A stretch of DNA of 40,790 nucleotides from Acidobacteriota bacterium (lineage in GTDB: Bacteria > Acidobacteriota > Thermoanaerobaculia > Thermoanaerobaculales > Thermoanaerobaculaceae), in NCBI GenBank assembly GCA_016213675.1, contig JACQZW010000010.1, forward strand, positions 1 through 40,790, read 5' to 3'. Below the pieces are notes generated by a model. It worked only from the letters and a program-made list of their open reading frames with translations, was not told where the DNA came from and searched no databases. Positions 24,986 through 30,903 of this stretch are shown in pieces. Within the stretch, counting starts at the first letter, position 1; each line of letters starts with the position of its first letter. A program made the translations under genes and the position numbers.

Positions 24986-25726
24986 TCAGACCGACAGGTA
25001 CCCGGTCGCCAGCGCCGAGGCCCAGTCCGGTCGTTGTCGCGACAGGGCGAGAGCGGCCATCGCCTCGTGCGCGTAAGGTACGGAGATGAGTGCCGACACC
25101 CAGGTGGAGGCGTTGCGTTCGACGATGGCGTAGCGGGCATCGGGCGACCCGGTGGCAATGACATGCGGATACGGGAGTACGTCGTCGTACGCCTGCAGGC
25201 CGACGCTACCGGGATTGACGATGAGCTGCCCGTTCGGCAGGCGGACCGAGCGCGGCACGTGAGAGTGGCCAGAGGCGATGAGCGCCGCGCCGACCGAACC
25301 GAGGCGACGGAGGGCCTCGGCAGGCGTGGCCGGACGAACGTGAGAGGGTTCGACTGTCTCCAGGAAGTACTCGGAGTCGCTCTCCGGCGTGCCATGACAC
25401 AGGAAAACGTCGTCGCGGAAGGACGCGTGAGGCGGAAGGGATGCAAGCCACGCAAGCTCGGTCGAGGTGAGCTGGGAGTACGCGAAGGCATCAGAGGCGC
25501 CGTGTTCTCGCGGCGGCAGTGTCAGGAGCTGCCGCTCGTGGTTGCCCGCGAGGTGGAGCCAGTCGCGTGCCATGAGGAACTGTGCTGTCTCGCGTGGAAG
25601 CAAAGGCCCGGAGAGGCTGTCGCCGAGGTTCACGACGGCATCCACACCGCGGCGGCCGATGTCCTCGACGACGGCTTCGAGTGCGGGAAGATTGCCGTGG
25701 ATGTCCGAAACGAGCGCTATCCGCAT
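24986..25726 (-). CDS. Calcineurin-like metallophosphoesterase (YfcE-like)
   Basis: 246 residues. All five metallophosphoesterase motifs are present: VSDIHGN (D-x-H), LGDSLSG (GD), LAGNHERQ (GNHE), LCHGTPE, and SGHSHVPR (GHxH). They predict a dinuclear metal site. The length and the SDIHGNLPALEAV start match the YfcE/UshA-like phosphodiesterase group acting on small phosphodiesters in the cytoplasm. The ATG at 25726 is 17 bases from the cassette boundary at 25743 and has no Shine-Dalgarno, a common state for cassette genes expressed from short leaders. Confidence 0.88.
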   Translation of the reverse strand: MRIALVSDIHGNLPALEAVVEDIGRRGVDAVVNLGDSLSGPLLPRETAQFLMARDWLHLAGNHERQLLTLPPREHGASDAFAYSQLTSTELAWLASLPPHASFRDDVFLCHGTPESDSEYFLETVEPSHVRPATPAEALRRLGSVGAALIASGHSHVPRSVRLPNGQLIVNPGSVGLQAYDDVLPYPHVIATGSPDARYAIVERNASTWVSALISVPYAHEAMAALALSRQRPDWASALATGYLSV

Positions 25727-25742
25727 CGAGCGCCCCGGGGAC

Positions 25743-25869
25743 GGCCAACGCTCGCACCGAGGCGGCCGGCGGATGAGCTGCAGGGACGGTACATGGCGAG
25801 ATTGTGCGCGGAGGCAGGGCCGCGGGCAAGCAGGCGCAGCGCCGCTCCGGCTTCAACGCCCCATCAGGC
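25743..25869 (-). other. Integron attC site (type I)
   Basis: The left box is GGCCAAC. The left arm CGGCGGATGAGCTGCAGGGAC aligns with other type I sites, and the right arm is GGCTTCAACGCCCCATCAGGC. The right box (ATCAGGC) contains the TGA at 25864-25866, which would end the HicA-like reading frame after frame correction. Length 127 bp. Confidence 0.7.
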
Positions 25870-25991
25870 GGCGGCCATCCCTACAAGCTCGATCTCGGGG
25901 GGTGAAACCGGCTGTGTCTGTCGCGAATCCGAACCAGGAACCAGCCCTCACCCTCCACCTCCAAAAGCGTGAATACGTCGCGGACCCTCAC
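25864..25991 (-). pseudogene. HicA-like toxin gene fragment, frameshifted
   Basis: From a GTG at 25991 the frame reads VRVRDVFTLLEVEGEGWFLV, then RIRDRHSRFHPP. This matches the start of HicA mRNA-interferase toxins (KxxDVxxLLExxGWxLVRxxGSHxxFxHP), with the active-site H but D-R in place of G-S. It then stops early at 25881. Adding one base in the six-G run at 25897-25902 continues the frame to a TGA inside the attC core box, where a cassette gene should end. It is either a decayed toxin cassette or a sequencing error; no HicB partner is seen. Even corrected it is short. Confidence 0.4.
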
Positions 25992-26039
25992 CCTTCACTT
26001 GCAGTCCCCACCTACCGCCATCCAGCGCTGGGGATCAGA

Positions 26040-26111
26040 GGTGAGGCGCAAGTCAGCAACGACAGGGCGCGCGCCGTCCTGCAGGCGATACGGACCGTTA
26101 GATCGTCAGGT
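26040..26111 (-). other. Putative integron attC site, degenerate
   Basis: The right box GTCAGGT (26105-26111) holds the TGA stop of the DUF2938 gene. A GTTAGAT box lies eight bases to the left. The centre GGGCGCGCGCC is self-complementary. The left box cannot be fixed with confidence. Confidence 0.4.
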
Positions 26112-26612
26112 GGCGATCTGCAGACGGCTCAGGGCCATTGCACATAGATATAGCCCTACTCCGAAGACGACATGTGTCACGAGGCTCTTGAGCCTGGCTT
26201 GCACGGGCTTGGGCGTTTTCGAAGAGGCGATGCCGAGACCGAGAGAAGGCTGCAGGACAAAGAGCGGGAACACTACTGTGCCAATGCCATACAGGAGTGC
26301 AGGAAGTACGGTTGGCCGCACCGGCCAGTCACCGGGCGCGAGAGCGAGGAAGACCAGCGCGAGCACGACGCCGATCGTGTAGTGGGCGAACCAGCCCACT
26401 GCGCACTCGAAACGTCTTGGCGGCGCCGCCGCGATGCTCGAGTGGATGAAGGTCCCCTCAGGCATGTGGAGAAGCCAACGGCCGAGCAGGCAGTAGTTGA
26501 GCGACGGTATGCCGAACGCTCGTTTCAAGAGGAGATTCCAGGCGTCCATGAGGAGACTGGCGCCGACACCGATTGCGACTGCGCTGAGCACGTGGGGTGG
26601 AGTGATGCTCAT
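26106..26612 (-). CDS. DUF2938 membrane protein
   Basis: 168 residues with four to five hydrophobic helices. It has the DUF2938 features LSAVAIGVGASLLMDAWNLLLKR, then YCLLGRWLLHMPEGTF, then CAVGWFAHYTIGVVLALVFL, then a C-terminal SLVTHVVFGVGLYL. The D in the first helix, G-R-W and the H-Y-x-I-G motif are the conserved positions. Function is unknown; the protein lies in the inner membrane. The stop codon falls in the attC box at 26105-26111, and the start is 26 bp from the next cassette boundary. Confidence 0.82.
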   Translation of the reverse strand: MSITPPHVLSAVAIGVGASLLMDAWNLLLKRAFGIPSLNYCLLGRWLLHMPEGTFIHSSIAAAPPRRFECAVGWFAHYTIGVVLALVFLALAPGDWPVRPTVLPALLYGIGTVVFPLFVLQPSLGLGIASSKTPKPVQARLKSLVTHVVFGVGLYLCAMALSRLQIAT

Positions 26613-26637
26613 GTGCTACCTCGGCGCGGAAGGCGCC

Positions 26638-26703
26638 GCCTGACGCCCGGAATCACCCGCGGCAGCGCGCTGCGGTGCCATCGGGTGCCTTGAGGGGTCA
26701 GGC
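26638..26703 (-). other. Integron attC site, short form
   Basis: GCCTGAC and GTCAGGC are exactly complementary core boxes, 66 bp from end to end. The inner arms are complementary (CGGCAGCG and CGCTGCGG, around a GCGC centre; CCCG and CGGG outside). The size matches classical 60-bp-type attC sites. Confidence 0.75.
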
Positions 26704-26733
26704 CGCATGGTCTTCGTGTTTGATCCACACGAG

Positions 26734-27138
26734 TCACTCCTGTGCCGGCATGGCGCTCATGTGGACGAGCCCCCACCCATGGCCGTCTGGGTCGACGAAG
26801 CTGTGCGTATACATGAAACCGAAGTCCTCCGGCTTGTCGTAGGTCGAGCCACCTGCAGCGACCGCTTTGGCGACGAGGCCATCGACCTCTTCACGGCTTT
26901 CGCAACTGAGGGTGAGCAAGACCTCGACGGCCTTGCTCGTATCGCAGACGGCTTTGGGCGTGAAGTCACGAAACCGAGCGTGCGTGAGCAACATGACAAG
27001 GATCGTGTCGCTGACGATGATGCACGCACCATTGTCGTCGCTGAACTGCGGGTTGTGTGAGAAGCCGAGTGCCTTGAAGAAGGTCATCGACCTCGCGAGG
27101 TCGGCGACCGGGAGGTTGATGAATATCTGTCTACTCAC
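26734..27138 (-). CDS. VOC family protein (lactoylglutathione-lyase-like)
   Basis: 134 residues. It opens QIFINLPVADLARSMTFFKALGF, the standard VOC start, with SDDNGACIIVSDTILVMLLT, then ESREEVDGLVAKAVAAGG, and closes SFVDPDGHGWGLVHM with DPDGH. Relatives include the YaeR/PhnB-like glyoxalase superfamily proteins common in integron cassettes. A metal-dependent enzymatic function or ligand sequestration is possible. The gene lies cleanly between two well-formed short attC sites, making this the clearest single-gene cassette. Confidence 0.88.
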   Translation of the reverse strand: MSRQIFINLPVADLARSMTFFKALGFSHNPQFSDDNGACIIVSDTILVMLLTHARFRDFTPKAVCDTSKAVEVLLTLSCESREEVDGLVAKAVAAGGSTYDKPEDFGFMYTHSFVDPDGHGWGLVHMSAMPAQE

Positions 27139-27181
27139 GGATGTCTCCTTTGTGGCACAGATCGCGACGATGCGCGGTGCG

Positions 27182-27242
27182 GCCCAACGTCTGGCATCAG
27201 CGGCGAGCGCAGCGGACCGTCCGCTGCAACCGGTTGTCAGGC
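27182..27242 (-). other. Integron attC site, short form
   Basis: GCCCAAC at the left and GTCAGGC at the right, 61 bp apart end to end, with strongly complementary inner arms (GCAGCGGAC and GTCCGCTGC). The TGA stop of the dihydrofolate-reductase-like gene is in the right box (27237-27239). Confidence 0.8.
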
Positions 27243-27905
27243 GTCATCGTGCCCTTGGCGCCGGAGCACAACATGGGTGGCTTTCTCCGACGCAACGAAC
27301 TGAACGCATTCGTATCCCAGAGCGCGCACGTCAATCCCCTCGAACAGTCGCTCTCCCCCGCCCAGCAGGACCGGCGAGATCGCGACGTGCAGCTCGTCGA
27401 TGAGGCCCGCACGAAGATATTGCTGGATCATGTCAGGTCCGCCGCCGATGCGCACGTCCATTCCGTTGGCTGCGTCGCGCGCCCGGTCAAGCGCCTCGTG
27501 AATACCGCCCGTGACGAAGTGGAACGTCGTTCCGCCTTCCATCTGGATGGGCGGACGCGCGTGATGAGTCAAGATGAAAGCTGGAACGTGATAGGGCGGG
27601 TTGTCCCCCCACCAGCCTTTCCAGCTCATGTCGGGCCAGGAACCGCGAATCGGCCCGAACATGTTTCTGCCGAGAATCCAGGCGCCAACATTCTTGAAGC
27701 CCCGCGCAGCGAAGTCGTCATCGATCCCCGTTGTGCCGCTGTCGGCGCCGAACAGGGTCCGTTGGATCGTGCGTGTCGGGAGTAGCCACCGGTGCAAATC
27801 CGTCCCGCCCACGCCGAGCGGATTCCTGATGTCCTGATTCGGACCAGCTCCGTATCCGTCAAGCGAGATGGTAAAGCCCTCAACTCGGACGCGGGTCATC
27901 GTCAT
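27237..27905 (-). CDS. Dihydrofolate reductase / RibD C-terminal-like family protein
   Basis: 222 residues from the ATG at 27905; a second ATG at 27899 is two codons in. RVRVEGFTISLDGYGAGPNQ is the typical opening of RibD-C/dihydrofolate-reductase-like proteins. NVGAWILGRNMFGP, TFHFVTGGIHEALDRA and MDVRIGGGPDMIQQYLRAGLIDELHVAISPVLLGGGERLF complete the NADPH-binding fold. Members reduce pteridine- or pyrimidine-type substrates, most still unknown. This family is frequent in mobile cassettes, but it is not one of the trimethoprim-resistant DfrA/DfrB proteins. The start is 12 bases from the cassette boundary. Confidence 0.87.
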   Translation of the reverse strand: MTMTRVRVEGFTISLDGYGAGPNQDIRNPLGVGGTDLHRWLLPTRTIQRTLFGADSGTTGIDDDFAARGFKNVGAWILGRNMFGPIRGSWPDMSWKGWWGDNPPYHVPAFILTHHARPPIQMEGGTTFHFVTGGIHEALDRARDAANGMDVRIGGGPDMIQQYLRAGLIDELHVAISPVLLGGGERLFEGIDVRALGYECVQFVASEKATHVVLRRQGHDDA

Positions 27906-27916
27906 GCCTTCCTCTC

Positions 27917-27994
27917 GAGTGACGCTTGCCGCCTTGGCGTCGACCCGTGGACGGCCGGCCGCGGCCGACCGTAGGGCTCGACGCCATGTCAGGC
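27917..27994 (-). other. Integron attC site
   Basis: The right box GTCAGGC contains the methyltransferase stop codon TGA (27989-27991). The inner arms TGGCGTCGA and TCGACGCCA are perfectly complementary around a GGCCGGCC-rich centre. The left box (GAGTGAC) is degenerate. Total about 78 bp. Confidence 0.65.
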
Positions 27995-28762
27995 AGCCGA
28001 GACGGTACCCTGAGATGAACGACGTCTGAAGGCATACATCGCCCAACCCAAGGTGTCTCGCCCCCATCGAAGGTACGCTGCTTTTGCCTTGGCGACTCGC
28101 TCCGAGAGCTCGCGCAGATCCTGGTCGTCCGGATGAGACCGGGCGTACTCGGCCGTCGCATACCATTGAAGACCTTCGTACGTGTCCCAGTCGTCCTCAT
28201 TGCTCACGAAGGTGTGAACCAGGTCGAGTCCTCGCAGCTCCCCCGCCTCGACGTTCCCGGAATGTGTCCCGAAGTCGTGTCTCGTGAGTCCGGAGGCCTC
28301 GAGGTAGTCCTCGGATGGTCCCTGGCGCCAGTAGGGCTCCCCGACCACGACCCAGCCATCGGGCTCAACCATGTCCGAGAGCGCTTCCAGCGTCGCTGCA
28401 TGCCCACCAAAGACCCAACTGGCACCGATGCAGGATGCCAGAGCAAGGCTATGTGGCTCGTCGGGCCTGTAGTCAGAACCGTTCATCTCTCTGAAGGCGA
28501 CCTTCGACCCCGGAACTCGCATCTCCAACTGTCTCTGCGCATCGCCGATGTAGAACGGTGAGATGTCGATTCCGATTCCCCGGATGCCGTACGCTTCAGC
28601 GAGACGAACCAGGAACTCACCCTTCCCACATGCAATGTCGACCACGCGTGCATCCTCGGGAAGCCGGAGGAGGCCCACGAGGCGCGCCAGCTTCTCTTCG
28701 CTCGTGGGATTGCAGACCACGTGCTCACGATGAGTGATGTCGTAGAACTTCAACGTATCCAT
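27989..28762 (-). CDS. Class I SAM-dependent methyltransferase
   Basis: 257 residues. LPEDARVVDIACGKGEFLVRLAE is motif I (the SAM-binding glycine loop), GIRGIGIDISPFYI gives the acidic residue that binds the SAM ribose, and SLALASCIGASWVFGG gives motif II. A later DMVEPDGWVVVGEPYWRQ is motif III. The substrate is unknown; the layout resembles small-molecule methyltransferases. The ATG is 14 bases from the cassette boundary at 28777, with AGGCGGA in the short leader. The stop is in an attC core box. It is a complete and apparently intact single-gene cassette. Confidence 0.88.
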   Translation of the reverse strand: MDTLKFYDITHREHVVCNPTSEEKLARLVGLLRLPEDARVVDIACGKGEFLVRLAEAYGIRGIGIDISPFYIGDAQRQLEMRVPGSKVAFREMNGSDYRPDEPHSLALASCIGASWVFGGHAATLEALSDMVEPDGWVVVGEPYWRQGPSEDYLEASGLTRHDFGTHSGNVEAGELRGLDLVHTFVSNEDDWDTYEGLQWYATAEYARSHPDDQDLRELSERVAKAKAAYLRWGRDTLGWAMYAFRRRSSQGTVSAA

Positions 28763-28776
28763 GATCTAGTCCGCCT

Positions 28777-28904
28777 GCCTAACGCGGGCCTTAAGCCGCA
28801 CGGCGGATTGGGTGCAGGGCCAATGCATAGCAGCGTTCTCGGCGGAGCAAGGACCGCCACGTTGGCAGGCCCAGAGCCGCGGCAGCCTGAACGCCTGGTT
28901 AGGC
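28777..28904 (-). other. Integron attC site (type I), best preserved long form
   Basis: GCCTAAC and GTTAGGC are perfect consensus core boxes, 128 bp from end to end. The arms GGCGGATTGGGTGCAGGGCC and the AGCCGCGGCAGCCTGAACGCC side match the other type I sites. The TAA stop codon of the DUF2442 gene (28899-28901) lies within the right box. Confidence 0.85.
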
Positions 28905-29180
28905 CCCCCCGCCTTGAGGCTGCGCGAATCCACTGGACGGAACCCCGAGCAGCAACGCCTCAACGCTGATGTCTTCATCTGCTTCTGGCCAATGGACACC
29001 TTCACCATCTCCAATAAACCTCCATCCCGCTCGCATCGCGGGAGAGGCGTTGAGAAGGCGAGGAAACCACACAAGCGGTGCAGAAACGCGGCGACCATCG
29101 GTAAGGGAGATGATGAGTTCGTCCTCCGTTACCTGCACATCGTAGGCAAGAGGCTGGTGTCTAGCGGCGGTGGAACTCAT
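28899..29180 (-). CDS. DUF2442 protein (partner of DUF4160)
   Basis: 93 residues. AYDVQVTEDELIISLTDGRRVSAPLVWFPRL, LNASPAMRAGWRFIGDGEGVHWPEADEDISVEALLLG is the standard DUF2442 sequence, including W-F-P-R-L and the GxGIxWPxxDEDIS block. DUF2442 genes are usually paired with DUF4160 and have been suggested to form a toxin-antitoxin-like module; this is not proven. Here the ATG overlaps the end of the upstream DUF4160 gene by 20 bases, which implies coupled translation. The stop codon lies in the attC core box. The protein seems intact even though its partner is frameshifted. Confidence 0.87.
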   Translation of the reverse strand: MSSTAARHQPLAYDVQVTEDELIISLTDGRRVSAPLVWFPRLLNASPAMRAGWRFIGDGEGVHWPEADEDISVEALLLGVPSSGFAQPQGGGA

Positions 29181-29414
29181 GCCAGGCCTCCAAGAACTCA
29201 GAGACGTTCACTCGTACCATCTCCTCGAGCCGCCGAAGTTCGTGGGCTGGAATCTGCGCGAAGTAGCCAGTACCACGGGATCCAGCCAGAACTTTGCTGT
29301 GGCCCGCTCGCGCTCGACGTGGATATGAGGAGGTTCGCCCAAGTCGCTTGCGTAGAAGAAGAGCCGATACGGACCAATCGAGCGGACCGTTGGCGACACA
29401 TCTGAGTCTAGCAC
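29161..29414 (-). pseudogene. DUF4160 gene with a one-base frameshift
   Basis: From a GTG at 29414 (GGAGG upstream) the frame reads IGPYRLFFYASDLGEPPHIHVERE, then AKFWLDPVVLATSRRFQP, which is classical DUF4160 with the P-H-I-H-V motif. The expected next residues HELRRLEEMVRVNVSEFLEAWHEF are found in the adjacent frame. One missing base in the GGG run at 29244-29246 explains the break. With it restored the gene ends at TAG (29161-29163), overlapping the DUF2442 start. It is either a real inactivating mutation in the putative toxin-side gene or a homopolymer sequencing error. Confidence 0.75.
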
Positions 29415-29429
29415 CAGCCTCCAAGGGGG

Positions 29430-29557
29430 GCCTGACGCTGGCGCTAAGCTGCACGGCGGATGAGAGGCAGGGCCGATGTGATACGACGCCCTCGACGAGG
29501 CCAGATCCGCCGGACTGGCAGGCCGAGAGCCGTGTCAGCTTCAGCGCCTGGCTAGCT
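29430..29557 (-). other. Integron attC site (type I)
   Basis: GCCTGAC at the left and GCTAGCT at the right, 128 bp, with the shared arm CGGCGGATGAGAGGCAGGGC and the right arm GAGAGCCGTGTCAGCTTCAG. The right box contains the brnA stop codon TAG (29552-29554). Confidence 0.75.
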
Positions 29558-29809
29558 GGCTCTCTTGAGTTCCTCACGGATCACCCTTCGGAGGGTCGCC
29601 TCAAGCTGCTCCTTCTCCCCTTCGACGTAATCACGGAGAATCGAGTTGATCAGCGTCTGGTAGTTCCCTCCACCGGCGGCATGAACCTGCTGTTTGAACC
29701 AGTCCAGCAGATCGCTGTCGAGCCTGATGGTGATGCGCGTCTTGCCAGGCGGTGCAGGGACGACAGCACCGCGCTTCGCCTTCGAAAAGTCGTATTCCTT
29801 ACGCATCAT
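29552..29809 (-). CDS. brnA: BrnA-type antitoxin
   Basis: 85 residues starting at the first of two adjacent ATG codons (29809). MRKEYDFSKAKRGAVVPAPPGKTRITIRLDSDLLDWF is the BrnA signature: a short toxin-binding N-terminal segment followed by the ribbon-helix-helix DNA-binding domain (TRITIRLDSDLLDWFKQQV), then GNYQTLINSILRDYVEG. BrnA binds and neutralises BrnT and represses the operon. The start overlaps the stop of brnT by four bases (ATGA), as in other BrnTA operons. The stop lies in an attC core box. The module looks complete. Confidence 0.9.
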   Translation of the reverse strand: MMRKEYDFSKAKRGAVVPAPPGKTRITIRLDSDLLDWFKQQVHAAGGGNYQTLINSILRDYVEGEKEQLEATLRRVIREELKRAS

Positions 29810-30093
29810 CCCCCCTCGTACTCGCGGCGTTCGCGTGGTGTTGCCTGGCGCGCCGAGATGATCCGGAGTCTCTCGGACCTCCACGTGTAGACAACAACCA
29901 AGGTGCGCGCGCCCGGATCAACGCTGACCGTGATGAAACGCTCCTCCTCATCGCTGTATGGGTCGCGAAGAGTGAGTGCGTGCGGATCCTCGAGGGCCAC
30001 CGCAGCGTCTGCGAAGTCAACACCGTGCCTCTCCAAGTTGGATTCGGCCTTCGCAGGGTCCCATTCGAAGCCCACAGTCACCACTATATGCAC
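29806..30093 (-). CDS. brnT: BrnT-type ribonuclease toxin
   Basis: 95 residues from a GTG at 30093. VGFEWDPAKAESNLERHGVDFADAA, then FITVSVDPGARTLVVVYTWR, then LRIISARQATPRERREYE match BrnT throughout, including the strand with R-I-I-S-A-R and the terminal R-R-E-Y. BrnT is a RelE-like ribonuclease that blocks translation when free. It is first in the operon with brnA downstream, and the pair occupies one cassette close to the integrase. The leader from the cassette boundary to the start is about 39 bases. No obvious inactivating change is seen. Confidence 0.9.
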   Translation of the reverse strand: MHIVVTVGFEWDPAKAESNLERHGVDFADAAVALEDPHALTLRDPYSDEEERFITVSVDPGARTLVVVYTWRSERLRIISARQATPRERREYEGG

Positions 30094-30131
30094 GAACGTA
30101 TGTACATGTCAAGCATGGACGCCGTCGAGCT

Positions 30132-30262
30132 AGCTAACGCTCGGTTTCAGCGACGGCGCGAGTGACACAAAGCCAGGTTGGACGCTGAGGTTCACGGGAA
30201 AAGCATAACTCATTGAATCAGCGGGACTGGCGAGCGCGGATCGCTCCAAACCGTCGTTAGGC
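30132..30262 (-). other. Integron attC site (type II)
   Basis: AGCTAAC at the left and GTTAGGC at the right, 131 bp. The left arm GCTCGGTTTCAGCGACGGCG is shared with the sites at 20776 and 21366. The right arm (GCGAGCGCGGATCGCTCCAAAC) can pair with parts of the left. It lies between the brnT start and the first cassette. Confidence 0.8.
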
Positions 30263-30412
30263 GCCGCCGAGCCAGCATCTTGCCCTGACCTGGGGCGGAG
30301 CCAAGGCATCGACAACAGGCAAGGGGCGACAGTAGCCTCCGGCAGTGCTGACCGAGCTTGAGGACTGTTCGCTGTCGCCGCCTGGGGCCGCGCAGGTGAA
30401 CTAGGCCGCCAC
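30263..30412 (-). other. Non-coding tail of the first cassette with hairpin
   Basis: No gene is supported in this stretch. It holds a complementary pair, GGCGACAG near 30326 and CTGTCGCC near 30375, and an ACTAGGC box near 30400 close to the upstream gene's stop codon. These could be a second, degenerate attC placed head to tail with the one at 30132-30262, as if a gene-less mini-cassette were present. Confidence 0.4.
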
Positions 30413-30649
30413 CTACTGTCGCATTGCCCCAAGGTGTTTCCCGATCCGCCACGCGAGCTGGATGAGACCCAGTGCCACCATGAAGGCGCCAATCACGATC
30501 GCCTCATAGGCTGGATGTAGCAGGGGATGGATTCTGGCCCGGTTGCTCGGGTGGGTTCTGAAGGCCCACCCTCCCGCGAGAATGAGAAAGCCGCCGACCA
30601 CGAAGAGGGCAGGTAGGAGGAAGGGGCTGGACGCAAGTACCGTGGCCAA
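30413..30649 (-). CDS. Small membrane protein in the first cassette
   Basis: 78 residues from a TTG at 30649, supported by GGGGGAG six bases upstream. Two hydrophobic helices are visible: FLLPALFVVGGFLILAGGWAF, then YEAIVIGAFMVALGLIQLAW, joined by a basic loop, with a basic C-terminus. Such two-helix proteins are common among integron cassette products and of unknown role. This is the cassette nearest to attI, so it should be the most recently inserted and best expressed one if the integron follows the usual rule. No family assigned. Confidence 0.6.
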   Translation of the reverse strand: MATVLASSPFLLPALFVVGGFLILAGGWAFRTHPSNRARIHPLLHPAYEAIVIGAFMVALGLIQLAWRIGKHLGAMRQ

Positions 30650-30688
30650 TATCGACTCCCCCTACCTGCTATCTCCTTGCGCCGAGGC

Positions 30689-30903
30689 GCCTAACGCGAA
30701 TTCGGCGGCCGAAACTGAAACGGCAGACGCTGCGCGGGGTGCAGCCCCTGGCGGACGGCCCCGGGCCGGCCGAGTCGTGCAAGTCCCTGAATCCCCTCGC
30801 GAAGCCGCGTCTGCTTTGATCGTCGGGCACAGGCGATAGGCTGCGCGCATGGCCGCCTATCGCCTTCCGGGAAAGGCCGCAAATTCGAGGCGGCGCTCCC
30901 GCG
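30689..30903 (-). other. attI region and junction with first cassette
   Basis: GCCTAAC at 30689-30695 (GTTAGGC in cassette direction) is a consensus recombination box and marks the boundary of the first cassette. The following 200 bp up to the intI stop codon must contain attI. It has no gene. Its position beyond the 3' end of intI shows that the integrase and cassettes are transcribed in the same direction. A perfect 11-bp inverted repeat lies inside it (30831-30841 and 30855-30865). Confidence 0.6.
30831..30865. other. Hairpin between intI and attI
   Basis: AGGCGATAGGC and GCCTATCGCCT are perfect complements separated by 13 bases. The stem could act as the intI terminator, although no T-tract follows on the minus strand. 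It could also be part of attI; the GATAGGC half resembles a core box (GTTAGGC with one change). Confidence 0.5.

Noticed and set aside
27237..27905. Trimethoprim-resistance dihydrofolate reductase
   Set aside because: The sequence matches the RibD-C-like branch, not DfrA or DfrB, so a resistance role is not supported.
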